Of a DNA stretch of 64,000 bases, positions 8,730 through 17,031 are shown piece after piece. The number at the start of each line of letters is the position of its first letter. Positions within the stretch are counted from its first letter, which is position 1. Below the pieces are notes generated by a model. It was not told the origin of the DNA, did no database searches, and was given only the letters and a program-made list of their open reading frames with translations. The position numbers were made by a program, and so were the translations under genes. Source of the stretch: RUG12461 sp045661345 (GTDB lineage: Bacteria > Bacillota > Clostridia > Lachnospirales > Lachnospiraceae); contig JAZRFM010000034.1 of assembly GCA_045661345.1 (NCBI GenBank), positions 47,408 to 111,407 of the forward strand, read 5' to 3'.

Positions 8730-9764
8730 ATGATCACAATTAAAGAGATTGCAAACCGCCTTGGCATGAGTCCCACGACAGTCAGCAACGTTATCCGGGG
8801 GAAGACGGGAGAGGTGTCCCCGGAAACCATCGAACGGGTGGAAAAGTTTCTGGAGGAGGTGGAGTACGTTCCGAATATCAATGCCAGAAACCTCGCGCAG
8901 AATCAGTCCAAAATCATCGGCGTGGTGTTGAAGACCGTGGAAGAACGCTTTAACCATATCCTGGCTGATGCTTTTGTCTCCGAGCTTCTCGGCGGGATTG
9001 AGGAAGAGATCCGGAAGGCAGGGTATTTCATGATGCTCTATATTTCGGATGACATCGCGGAAATTCTGAAATACGTGGCCACCTGGAATGTAGACGGACT
9101 GCTTTTGTTCTGGATGCAGGATGATGACGCGCTGCGGATCTATAAGAAGTATCGAAAGCCTGTGGTCTGTGTGGATACCTACATCAAAAAAGAGACCATT
9201 GACCAGTTTGAGAATTCCTTTGTCAATATCGGTCTGACGGATGAGCAGGGCACGTATGAAGCCATATCCTATCTGATCAAAGCCGGGCATGAACGGATCG
9301 GCTTCCTGACGGATGATCTTTCCGGGGTGGATATGGAACGGTTCCGGGGCTACCGGCGTGCGCTTTCGGATGCCGGGATTGAGTACAGTGACCGGTATCT
9401 GCTCACCTTCCGCTCCACCAGGGAAGACATGGAAAAAACCCTGAAGCGTGCTGCCGAAAAGGCCGCCAATATGACGGCGGTATTCTGCTGCTCCGATACC
9501 TTTGCGGTGATGCTGATGAACGAATGCTTCCGACAGGGAAGACGTGTTCCCGAGGATCTTTCCATCATGGGATTTGATGACAGCTTTACCGGGAGGCTTT
9601 GCAGACCGACCCTTTCCACGGTTCACCAGGACATTACCTACAAAGGACATCTGGCCACACAGACCCTTTTCGGCATGATCCGGGGAGAACGGCCTCTGGA
9701 AAACGAAGTCATTCTGCCAACCAGACTCATCATCCGGGAAAGCGTCAGAGACATATCGAAGTAA
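8730..9764 (+). CDS. LacI-family transcriptional regulator (first)
   Basis: A 344-residue LacI/GalR regulator. The N-terminal helix-turn-helix (residues 3-25, IKEIANRLGMSPTTVSNVI) is followed by a hinge with the usual YVPNINARNLAQ pattern (about 46-57) and a periplasmic-binding-protein-like effector domain ending in the conserved GFDDSFTGRLCRPTLSTV region. AAGGAG sits before the ATG. It is divergent from the alpha-glucosidase operon and precedes a second LacI gene by 33 bases. The likely role is sugar-responsive repression of the glucosidase operon, and perhaps of the rightward transport genes. The effector is unknown. Confidence 0.93.
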   Translation: MITIKEIANRLGMSPTTVSNVIRGKTGEVSPETIERVEKFLEEVEYVPNINARNLAQNQSKIIGVVLKTVEERFNHILADAFVSELLGGIEEEIRKAGYFMMLYISDDIAEILKYVATWNVDGLLLFWMQDDDALRIYKKYRKPVVCVDTYIKKETIDQFENSFVNIGLTDEQGTYEAISYLIKAGHERIGFLTDDLSGVDMERFRGYRRALSDAGIEYSDRYLLTFRSTREDMEKTLKRAAEKAANMTAVFCCSDTFAVMLMNECFRQGRRVPEDLSIMGFDDSFTGRLCRPTLSTVHQDITYKGHLATQTLFGMIRGERPLENEVILPTRLIIRESVRDISK

Positions 9765-9797
9765 AGATTTGCGGAAAGGAAGGAGAAGGGCAGGCAG

Positions 9798-10769
9798 ATG
9801 GCGGGGATCAGAGAAATTGCGGAGAGAGCAGGCGTATCCATATCGACCGTATCAAATGTGCTGCATCGTAAGAACAGCGCCTCCAAAGAAACAAGGGAGC
9901 GGATTTTTGCCATTGCCGAGGAACTGGGATATATGATTCCCGGCGAACGGAAGGATAATCATCGCTCCATTGTGTTGAATTTCAGTGATTTTGATACATT
10001 GTATTATCTGGATATCCTGCATGGGATCAGTGATTATGCCTATGCAAAGGGGTACAGCCTCCTGATCAGTACGGGGGAGAACTTTCCGCGCTATGCGGTT
10101 TCCGAGCTATGCTGCGGCTGCATTGTGATCGATGTACAAACGGAGGATGACGTACTGAAAAAAATCGCGGACAGAGGGCTTCCGGTGATCACGCTGGACC
10201 GGGAGATCCATCACCCCCATGTAAAAAGCATCGTGGTAAACAACTATGCCTCCGAAAAACAGCTGATCGAGGGAATGATCGAGGGAGGATACCGGCGGTT
10301 TGCCTTTCTGGGAGGGCTGGATACCGCGGATAACCGGGAGCGGTACGCGGCCTTCAGGGATGCCTTAAAGGAACACGGAATCTCCTTCCGACGCAAGGAC
10401 TATTATGAGGGAGACTGGCGTGAGAAGAGTGGCGCGCATACTGCCAGACTTTTGATGCTTTCGGAGGAAATGCCGGAGGCACTGATCTGCGCCAACGACA
10501 TGATGGCCATCGGAGCCATCAGAAAATTTCACGAAAACGGAATACGAATCCCGGATGACATCGGGATTGCCGGCTTTGATGATATCATCATTGCAAAATA
10601 CACGGGACTGACCACCGTCACCGTGCCGGATTATGAGAGAGGATATCTTGCTGCACAGGCATTGATCGGCATTCTGGAGGCAAAAGAGGATTATGAGACG
10701 GTACGGATCGGCGCCAGGGTGAAATGGAGAAAGAGTACGCAGGATTTTCGCAAAAATGTGGTAAAATAA
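9798..10769 (+). CDS. LacI-family transcriptional regulator (second)
   Basis: A 323-residue LacI/GalR regulator, with a helix-turn-helix at residues 4-26 (IREIAERAGVSISTVSNVL) and a ligand-binding domain containing ANDMMAIGAI and IAGFDDIIIAKYTGLTTV. The hinge is unusual: where paralogues carry a P-N-x-x-A-R-x-L hinge helix, this one reads YMIPGERKDNHRSIV, so minor-groove contacts may differ. It lies 33 bases after the first lacI gene with an AAGGAAGGAG site in the gap, so the two are probably one transcript, closed by the terminator at 10810-10855. It is a likely regulator of the downstream binding-protein and phosphorylase operon. Confidence 0.92.
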   Translation: MAGIREIAERAGVSISTVSNVLHRKNSASKETRERIFAIAEELGYMIPGERKDNHRSIVLNFSDFDTLYYLDILHGISDYAYAKGYSLLISTGENFPRYAVSELCCGCIVIDVQTEDDVLKKIADRGLPVITLDREIHHPHVKSIVVNNYASEKQLIEGMIEGGYRRFAFLGGLDTADNRERYAAFRDALKEHGISFRRKDYYEGDWREKSGAHTARLLMLSEEMPEALICANDMMAIGAIRKFHENGIRIPDDIGIAGFDDIIIAKYTGLTTVTVPDYERGYLAAQALIGILEAKEDYETVRIGARVKWRKSTQDFRKNVVK

Positions 10770-10809
10770 GCAGGGTTTTTTACTAAAATAAATCGGATTT
10801 TACTAAAAA

Positions 10810-10855
10810 AGCAGCGCATGTCGGTGAGAATATCCAACCGGATGCGCTGCTTTTG
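10810..10855 (+). terminator. Terminator after the two lacI genes
   Basis: A 10-bp outer stem (10810-10819 with 10842-10851) contains a 4-bp inner stem (CGGT 10822-10825 with ACCG 10837-10840) and ends in a short T run. It separates the regulator transcript from the next promoter. Confidence 0.8.
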
Positions 10856-10884
10856 TATGGTTTTCATAAAAAAAAAATGGGGGA

Positions 10885-10950
10885 TTGTGTCATTTCCGGC
10901 GAACACCTGATAATGGGTACATAACAAATTAACACCCCATCACGAATGGG
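10885..10950 (+). promoter_or_regulatory. Promoter and leader of the first binding-protein operon
   Basis: -35 TTGTGT (10885-10890), 18-base spacer and -10 GATAAT (10909-10914). Downstream, a short inverted repeat (CCCAT 10936-10940, ATGGG 10946-10950) lies before the AAAGGAGG ribosome site and could be an operator half-site pair or a small stem. Confidence 0.55.
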
Positions 10951-10971
10951 AGAATCAAAGGAGGAAGATCT

Positions 10972-12348
10972 ATGAAAAAGAAATCACTCGCACTTGCACT
11001 TGCGGCAGCGACGACTCTTTCCATGGTTGCGGCAGGCTGCGGTGGAGCGGCAGCTCCGGCGGCTACGGCGGATGCAGCATCTGAGACAGCGGCACCGGCA
11101 GCGGAAGGGGGAGCTTCTGACAGCGCAGAGGCTGCTGCACCTGCGGAGACGCCGGAAGGCGGGATCCGTCTTGTAAACAATAAGGTTGAGGTGGATGCAG
11201 GTTTGAAAAAGCTGGCGGCAGCCTATGAAGCAGAGACGGGCGTTCCGGTGGTAATCGAATCCCTCGGCGGCGGTATCGACACACAGGCGACCCTGAAGGG
11301 ATACTATCAGGCAGACAATATGCCGGACATCTTCGTGTTTGAAGGTGATATCCATTATCCGACATGGGAAGGACTTCTTGCGGATCTTTCCGGAGAGCCC
11401 TGGGTGAATGATACGGATGCAGAGTACGTGAAAGACGGCGCCGTTTACGGATTCCCGACTACGACGGAAGCAATCGGACTTGCCTATAATGCGGATATCC
11501 TGGAAAAAGCAGGGGTGGATCCCAAGAGCATCACAGGTCCGGAAAGCATGCGGAAGGCATTTGAAACCATCGATGCCAAAAAGGATGAACTGGGACTGAC
11601 GTCCGTACTCGGATACTACACCGAGGCTTCCCAGCTCTGGTGGTCTCCCGGACAGCACATTTTCGGTACCTACTTCGATTCCGGTCTTTCCCGTGATGAT
11701 ACGACCTATATTGATCTGTTCAATGACGGCGGAAAGCTGGATATGGAACGTGCACTTCCCTGGGCGGAGATGGTGACCCTGTTCAATGAGTACACGGATC
11801 CGGCAGGTGTTTCCGGAACCTACGATGCACAGGTGCTTGGGTTCACATCCGGAAAATATGCTTTTGTAACACAGGGCTCCTGGATCGGCGCTACCATGAT
11901 GAACGACGACAAGGATGCTTATGATGCAGCCGGAAACTTTGAGGTAGGTATGATCCCTTATGCCTTCATCGAGGGACAGGATACGATTCTTACCAACTCC
12001 CCGAACTGGTGGGGCGTCTACAAGGACGGCAACGTGGAGGAAGCAAAGAAATTCCTGGCATGGTGTGCATCTGACGACGGCGGACAGCAGATCCTTGCGG
12101 AAGACTGCGGTTTCATTTCTCCGTACGCTTCCAATACCCATGAAGCTGACGATCCCTTCGCAAAGACCATTGCTGACTACACATCCGCAGGCAAGACCTC
12201 TTCCTGGCACTGGCTTTCCATGAAGGAAGGGATCGGACAGAATGCGACAGGCGTGGTATTCCAGGATTATGCAATGGGCAACTTCCCGGATACGCAGACC
12301 TTCCTGGATACGCTGCAGAGCGTTTGTGAAAACTACTATGCAAACTGA
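10972..12348 (+). CDS. ABC sugar-binding lipoprotein (first of two paralogues)
   Basis: A 458-residue family 1 extracellular solute-binding protein. A lysine-rich signal peptide ends in lipobox VAAGC, with Cys 23 as the lipid attachment site, followed by an Ala/Thr-rich linker to about residue 62 and then the binding fold starting GGIRLVNNKVEVD. It captures an oligosaccharide at the outer face of the membrane and passes it to the permeases. It is closely similar along its length to the protein encoded at 15520-16893 (shared GFPTTTEAIGLAYNADILEK-type and KYAFVTQGSWIGA segments), so one arose by duplication. It is the first gene of its operon; its last codons overlap the start of the GH65 phosphorylase gene. 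The sugar is unproven; neighbours suggest an alpha-glucoside such as maltose, a related disaccharide or sucrose. Confidence 0.93.
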   Translation: MKKKSLALALAAATTLSMVAAGCGGAAAPAATADAASETAAPAAEGGASDSAEAAAPAETPEGGIRLVNNKVEVDAGLKKLAAAYEAETGVPVVIESLGGGIDTQATLKGYYQADNMPDIFVFEGDIHYPTWEGLLADLSGEPWVNDTDAEYVKDGAVYGFPTTTEAIGLAYNADILEKAGVDPKSITGPESMRKAFETIDAKKDELGLTSVLGYYTEASQLWWSPGQHIFGTYFDSGLSRDDTTYIDLFNDGGKLDMERALPWAEMVTLFNEYTDPAGVSGTYDAQVLGFTSGKYAFVTQGSWIGATMMNDDKDAYDAAGNFEVGMIPYAFIEGQDTILTNSPNWWGVYKDGNVEEAKKFLAWCASDDGGQQILAEDCGFISPYASNTHEADDPFAKTIADYTSAGKTSSWHWLSMKEGIGQNATGVVFQDYAMGNFPDTQTFLDTLQSVCENYYAN

Positions 12349-14632
12349 GAAAAGACTGATAAGAACCGAGACATACGAGCCGAATGAGCTGAATCTGCAC
12401 GAGACCTTATTTGGCAACGCAAACGGATATATCGGGATTCGCGGCACACTCGAAGAGGGTGTGCCCGCCCGGTTTCCGACCATGCGCGGTCAATATGTAT
12501 CCGGTGCATACGAGATCATTCCGATGAAGCAGGCCGAGAGCCTGTGCAATCTGGTGGAAAAAAAGCAGACCATGGTGAATGCCGGTGATACCCAGACGAT
12601 CCGGCTGACCCTGGATGGAGAGGAATTTGTGCCATGGCAGGGGAAGGTATCGGAAAGCAGCAGAGTGCTTGACATGCTCGAGGGTTATACAGAGCGGAAG
12701 CTGCTGTGGGAGAGTCCTTCCGGGAAAAAGATCCGGATACGGATCCGCCGGATGGCACATTTTCTTATTCCGGAGCTGTTTACCATTGAATACGAGGCAG
12801 AGCCGCTGAATTTTGCGGGGGATCTTGTCTTTGATTCCTTCCAGATTCCGGAAACGGCCAATTATTCCGATCCGAACGACCCGCGGCTTGCGGACGAAAG
12901 CCCCTGTTATCTGAAAACAGAGGACAAAGGATTTCGGGATGACGTATCCTGGTCCCTTACGAAAACAAAGGAGAGCGGGGTGCGGATTGCACTGTTCTCA
13001 TCCCATGCTGTTTCAAAGGAAAATGAAGAGGAAGAGGAGATCTCTCTCCGGGAAGACGGAGGATGCCTGATCACAAGGATCCGGATCCCGGCACGTCAAA
13101 AGGAGAAGGTGACCCTTTTGAAATATACCGTATTTTCAGACTCCACACGGCATCATGACCCGGCGGCACATGCAGCCGAGGTGCTGAAAAAAGCAAAGGG
13201 TTCGAACATCCGGAATCTATATGAACAGCAGAATACCTATCTGCGGTCCTTTTTTGAACATGCGGGGATGGAGATTGAGGGAGACCCGGAGCTGTCCGAT
13301 GCGGTGGGCTTTAATATCTACCAGCTGCTTTCAGCGGCACCGAGAGACGCGTACGCTTCCGTGGCAGCAAAAGGTCTTTCGGGAGAGGGATATGAAGGCC
13401 ATTATTTCTGGGACACGGAGATGTATGTGGTACCGTTCTTTATTCTAACGGACCCGGCATTGGCGAAAAACATTCTTTCCTTCCGCTATCAGACATTGCC
13501 TGCGGCAAGGGAGAACGCAAAGCTATTGGGACATGGGAAGGGAGCCCTGTATCCCTGGAGAACCATCACCGGCGTGGAGTGCTCCGGATATTTCCCCAGC
13601 GGAAGCGCGGCCTACCATATCAACGGTGCCATCGCCTATGCGGTTGTGCAGTATGTTCTGACCACGATGGATACGGATTATCTCTTTGCGCAGGGGCTGG
13701 AGATCCTCCTGGAAACCGCAAGGCTGTGGATGGATACGGGTATTTACGACAGGGACGGTTTTTTCCGGATCCATACCGTCACGGGACCCGATGAATACAC
13801 CTGCATGGTGGACAATAACTATTATACGAATGCCACGGCAAAGAACAATCTTTCCTGGGCAGCGAAGCTGTATGTACAGTATCGGGACGAGCCAGAGGTG
13901 CGGAAGCTGGCGGAAAAGCTCGCTCTGACCCAGAGCGAGGTCGATGAGATGTGTGATGCGGCCGCGCATATGTACCTGCCCTACGACAGCGAGACAGGCA
14001 TCAATCCCCAGGATGACTCTTTTCTGAATAAGCCGGTCTGGGATCTTCGCGCAACCCCCAGGGATCAGTTTCCTTTGCTGCTGCATTATCACCCGCTGCA
14101 TTTATACCGGCATCAGGTATGCAAGCAGGCAGATACGGTGCTGGCGCATTTTCTGTTCCCGGAGCTGGCGGATCACACCACCCGGGAAAAGAGCTTTCGC
14201 TATTATGAGAAGATCACGACCCATGATTCCTCGCTGTCCACCTGTGTGTTCAGTATGACGGCATCCAGCCTGGGACTGCATCAGGAAGCGCTGTCTTATT
14301 TCGGCGATTCGGCAAAGCTGGATCTGTATAATCTGCACGGGAATACAAAAGACGGTGTTCATACGGCCAATATGGGCGGATGTTATATGGCGATCGTGAA
14401 CGGATTCGCAGGTCTTAAGGTGACGGAGGAGGGGCTGTCTCTTCATCCTTTCCTGCCGGAGGGCTTCTTGCGATATGCATTTGCCTTCCGTTATCGCGGC
14501 AGGGAGCTGTATCTCTCCGTGGATAAAAGGGAGACGAGGCTCACCGTCCTTTCGGGAGAACCTGTGGAGGTCCGCAGCAAAGGAGATTCCGTCATCATTT
14601 CAAAGGAGGAACCCGGCATATGGAAGCAGTAA
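12338..14632 (+). CDS. GH65 alpha-glucoside phosphorylase
   Basis: A 764-residue inverting glycoside phosphorylase of family GH65. These enzymes use phosphate to split an alpha-linked disaccharide into beta-D-glucose 1-phosphate and a free sugar in the cytoplasm. The N-terminal beta-sandwich starts with the conserved NLHETLFGNANGYIGIRG, and an (alpha/alpha)6 barrel holds the general acid Glu 486 in TGPDEY. The specificity loop reads YPWRTITGVECSGYFPSGSA, which is not the GIECHNEWEI loop I associate with maltose phosphorylases; nigerose, kojibiose, trehalose or trehalose-phosphate activity remain possible. The ATG at 12338 lies inside the last codons of the binding-protein gene (11-base overlap) and no strong ribosome site is seen, so translation is probably coupled. 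The next gene, pgmB, consumes the product. Confidence 0.92.
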   Translation: MQTEKRLIRTETYEPNELNLHETLFGNANGYIGIRGTLEEGVPARFPTMRGQYVSGAYEIIPMKQAESLCNLVEKKQTMVNAGDTQTIRLTLDGEEFVPWQGKVSESSRVLDMLEGYTERKLLWESPSGKKIRIRIRRMAHFLIPELFTIEYEAEPLNFAGDLVFDSFQIPETANYSDPNDPRLADESPCYLKTEDKGFRDDVSWSLTKTKESGVRIALFSSHAVSKENEEEEEISLREDGGCLITRIRIPARQKEKVTLLKYTVFSDSTRHHDPAAHAAEVLKKAKGSNIRNLYEQQNTYLRSFFEHAGMEIEGDPELSDAVGFNIYQLLSAAPRDAYASVAAKGLSGEGYEGHYFWDTEMYVVPFFILTDPALAKNILSFRYQTLPAARENAKLLGHGKGALYPWRTITGVECSGYFPSGSAAYHINGAIAYAVVQYVLTTMDTDYLFAQGLEILLETARLWMDTGIYDRDGFFRIHTVTGPDEYTCMVDNNYYTNATAKNNLSWAAKLYVQYRDEPEVRKLAEKLALTQSEVDEMCDAAAHMYLPYDSETGINPQDDSFLNKPVWDLRATPRDQFPLLLHYHPLHLYRHQVCKQADTVLAHFLFPELADHTTREKSFRYYEKITTHDSSLSTCVFSMTASSLGLHQEALSYFGDSAKLDLYNLHGNTKDGVHTANMGGCYMAIVNGFAGLKVTEEGLSLHPFLPEGFLRYAFAFRYRGRELYLSVDKRETRLTVLSGEPVEVRSKGDSVIISKEEPGIWKQ

Positions 14633-15255
14633 TTTTTGACCTGGACGGTGTATTGGTCCATACAGACCGGTTTCACTATCTGGCCTGGAAGAAGCTCAGT
14701 GAGGAAGCGGGCATTTATTTTGACGAAACCATCAATGAACGTTTGCGGGGAGTCAGCAGGATGGAAAGCCTTGAGATCATCCTGGAACGGTATGAGGGAG
14801 AACCGCTGTCAGAAGAGAAAAAACAGCAGATGGCTGAAAAAAAGAACAGCTATTACAGGGAATTCCTGGAAATCATGACACCGCAGGACGTGACGGAGGA
14901 GGTGAGAGAAACACTGAAAAAGCTGAGGGAGAAGGGCATTAAGATGGCCATTGGCTCCTCCAGCAAAAACACAAGGTTTATTCTGGAAAAAACGGCACTG
15001 ACAGATGCGTTTGATGCTGTCTCGGACGGAACGATGATCAAACGGACAAAACCGGATCCGGAAGTATTTCTGCTGGCCGCAGAGCTGCTGCAGGTCCCCC
15101 CGGCACAATGCCTCGTGGTGGAAGATGCAGAGGCGGGCATAGAAGCGGGAAAAGCGGGCGGTATGAAAACAGCTTCCTATGGATCGGCGGCGGCCATGCA
15201 TCTGGGCGACTATATCCTGGAGAATTTTGCGGATCTGCTGAAAATCCTTTCTTAA
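14620..15255 (+). CDS. pgmB: Beta-phosphoglucomutase
   Basis: A 211-residue HAD-superfamily enzyme converting beta-D-glucose 1-phosphate to glucose 6-phosphate via a 1,6-bisphosphate intermediate. Motif I, FDLDGVL, gives nucleophile Asp 7 and acid/base Asp 9; GSSSKN is motif II; the KPDPEVF Lys and the VVEDAEAG acidic pair complete the site. The cap-domain pattern HYLAWKKL and LRGVSRMESL matches beta-PGM. The gene overlaps the GH65 phosphorylase by 13 bases with AAAGGAGG in the overlap region. This GH65-pgmB pairing is well known and links phosphorolysis to glycolysis. Confidence 0.95.
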   Translation: MEAVIFDLDGVLVHTDRFHYLAWKKLSEEAGIYFDETINERLRGVSRMESLEIILERYEGEPLSEEKKQQMAEKKNSYYREFLEIMTPQDVTEEVRETLKKLREKGIKMAIGSSSKNTRFILEKTALTDAFDAVSDGTMIKRTKPDPEVFLLAAELLQVPPAQCLVVEDAEAGIEAGKAGGMKTASYGSAAAMHLGDYILENFADLLKILS

Positions 15256-15385
15256 TCTGTCACTTTCAGGAAGCGGGTTTCGCTGCAGGAAGGAGAGGAA
15301 CTGCCAAATCAAACAAAATATGACCTCCTTGTTTGTGGAAAATGACGAAATCATGCATTGAAGTTGATTATTTTCCAAAAAAAGG

Positions 15386-15413
15386 TTGCATTTTTATGAA
15401 AAAGCGGTATGGT
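15386..15413 (+). promoter_or_regulatory. Promoter of the second binding-protein/permease operon
   Basis: -35 TTGCAT (15386-15391), 16-base spacer, -10 TATGGT (15408-15413). It lies 106 bases before the start codon, and the operator-like inverted repeats at 15418-15472 begin immediately downstream, over the expected transcription start. Confidence 0.55.
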
Positions 15414-15417
15414 ATTA

Positions 15418-15472
15418 TTAACTTAAACGCAAAAGTTAATAAAAAGCATATCGTTGTCTTGTAACTTTTGCG
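15418..15472 (+). promoter_or_regulatory. Operator-like inverted repeats upstream of the second binding protein
   Basis: TTAACTT (15418-15424) and AAGTTAA (15433-15439) are perfect inverted arms 8 bases apart with a CG dinucleotide near the centre, giving a 22-base operator-like site. A third copy of the half-site occurs as an 11-base inverted match, CGCAAAAGTTA (15428-15438) against TAACTTTTGCG (15462-15472). The sites sit at the expected transcription start, where a LacI-type repressor would act. The two LacI proteins upstream are the obvious candidates, but no binding is shown by sequence alone. Confidence 0.6.
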
Positions 15473-15519
15473 GTAAAGCAACCAAGTGTTTTTGTTTTTG
15501 TAGTACTAAGGAGGAACGT

Positions 15520-16893
15520 ATGAAGAAGAGAGTATTGGCACTTCTGATGACAGGCATCATGGCAGCTTCGCTGGCAGCCTGCGGCGAAGCAGCAGCACCT
15601 GCAGCAGGCACAGATGCGGATGCGGCGGCAGCTGTCGATGCGGCAGCGGATGCAGTGGCCGCAGATGCAGTAGCTGAGGCAGCGGCAGTAACCACGCCGG
15701 AGGGCGGCATCCGTCTCGTAAACGGTAAGATCGAGGTTGACGCCCAGCTGAAAGAAGCAGCAGCAAAGTATGAGGAAGAAACCGGTGTTCCGGTTGTGAT
15801 CGAGTCCATGGGTGGCGGTATCAACATTCAGGACACCCTGAAGGGCTACTATCAGGCAGATAACATGCCCGACATCTTCGTTTGCGGCAGCGATGACGAT
15901 TTCGGAAACTGGGACGGCATGCTGGTTGACATGAGCGGTGAGAAATGGGCAGGCGATACGGATGCCGCTTACGTGAGCGACGAGTACGGCACCATCGGGT
16001 TCCCGTACACTACAGAGGCCATCGGTCTTGCATATAACGCTGACATTCTGGAGAAGGCAGGCATCGATCCGAAGTCCATTACCGGCCCGGAATCCATGAA
16101 GGCAGCCTTTGAGACCCTTGATTCCAAGAAGGATGAGCTTGGACTGACCGCAGTCATCGGTTGGTACACCGAGCCGAAGGATCTGTATTGGTCCACCGGT
16201 TCCCACAGCTTTGCAAACTATCTGGATGCAGGTCTGAAGAGAGATGATACGACCTATTCCGATATGCTTGCAGACGGCGGCAAGATCGATGAGAAGCGTT
16301 TCCATGACTATGCAGATATGATTGCACTGTTCAATCAGTACACGGATCCCAATGGTGTGTCCGGCACCTATGACAATCAGGTACAGGGCTTCGCTACCGG
16401 CAAATATGCATTCGTTACCCAGGGTTCCTGGATCGGTGCTTCTCTGACAGATCAGTACAAGGATGACTACGCTGCATCCGGCAACTTCAAGATCGGTATG
16501 ATCCCCTACGCATTTGAGGAAGGGATTGATACGATCCTGACGAACTCCCCGTCCTGGTGGGCAGTATTTGACAATGAGAATAAGGATGCATCCCTTGCAT
16601 TCCTGGAGTGGCTGAGCGAGGATGAGGGACAGGAGATTCTGGTGCAGGAGGCTGGCTTCATCAGCCCCTTCAAGAGCTGCGCATATATTGCGGACGATCC
16701 CTTCGCACAGACGATTTCTGACTACACTGCTGCCGGCAAGACCTCTGCATGGCACTGGCTGAAGAACAAATCAGGTTTGGATCAGAACGCTCTGGGTCAG
16801 CTTTATACCGACTTCGCACTGAGTGTGATCCCGGATGCTGACGGCTTTACACAGGCCGTGATGAGCAAAGTGCAGGAGTACTACGCAAACTAA
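15520..16893 (+). CDS. ABC sugar-binding lipoprotein (second paralogue)
   Basis: A 457-residue family 1 solute-binding protein paralogous to the one at 10972-12348, with nearly identical length. The signal peptide ends in the canonical lipobox LAAC (Cys 21), followed by an Ala/Asp-rich linker to about residue 62. The frame opens at 15454, but the ATG at 15520 is the start because AAGGAGG precedes it and the signal peptide follows directly. Unlike its paralogue it has its own promoter and lies upstream of the permease genes, so it is probably the primary binding protein. The two may differ in sugar or affinity. Strong stem-loops follow the gene. Confidence 0.93.
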   Translation: MKKRVLALLMTGIMAASLAACGEAAAPAAGTDADAAAAVDAAADAVAADAVAEAAAVTTPEGGIRLVNGKIEVDAQLKEAAAKYEEETGVPVVIESMGGGINIQDTLKGYYQADNMPDIFVCGSDDDFGNWDGMLVDMSGEKWAGDTDAAYVSDEYGTIGFPYTTEAIGLAYNADILEKAGIDPKSITGPESMKAAFETLDSKKDELGLTAVIGWYTEPKDLYWSTGSHSFANYLDAGLKRDDTTYSDMLADGGKIDEKRFHDYADMIALFNQYTDPNGVSGTYDNQVQGFATGKYAFVTQGSWIGASLTDQYKDDYAASGNFKIGMIPYAFEEGIDTILTNSPSWWAVFDNENKDASLAFLEWLSEDEGQEILVQEAGFISPFKSCAYIADDPFAQTISDYTAAGKTSAWHWLKNKSGLDQNALGQLYTDFALSVIPDADGFTQAVMSKVQEYYAN

Positions 16894-16916
16894 TCCGGAC
16901 AGAATCGTAACCTTGT

Positions 16917-16997
16917 GGGGCGGCCGGGGTCGCCCCATCTATCAATGGAATACACTGACACAAAGGCTTTTCCTGCCACGTACACCCGTGCGTGGCG
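16917..16997 (+). other. Two stem-loops between binding-protein and permease genes
   Basis: The first stem-loop has arms TGGGGCG (16917-16923) and CGCCCCA (16932-16938). The second has 9-bp arms at 16976-16984 and 16989-16997 (one G-U pair, loop ACCC). Neither has a T run. Such structures between a binding-protein gene and its permease genes commonly stabilise the upstream message or attenuate read-through so that more binding protein than permease is made; that role is inferred here. Confidence 0.6.
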
Positions 16998-17031
16998 GTA
17001 AGCCGCATTTTGGATTATGGAGGGGTACGCT

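Noticed and set aside
10984..12483. Minus-strand open frame of 499 codons across the first binding protein.
   Set aside because: The opposite strand has a clear lipoprotein with signal peptide and ribosome site; the antisense product is basic/cysteine-rich with no motif.
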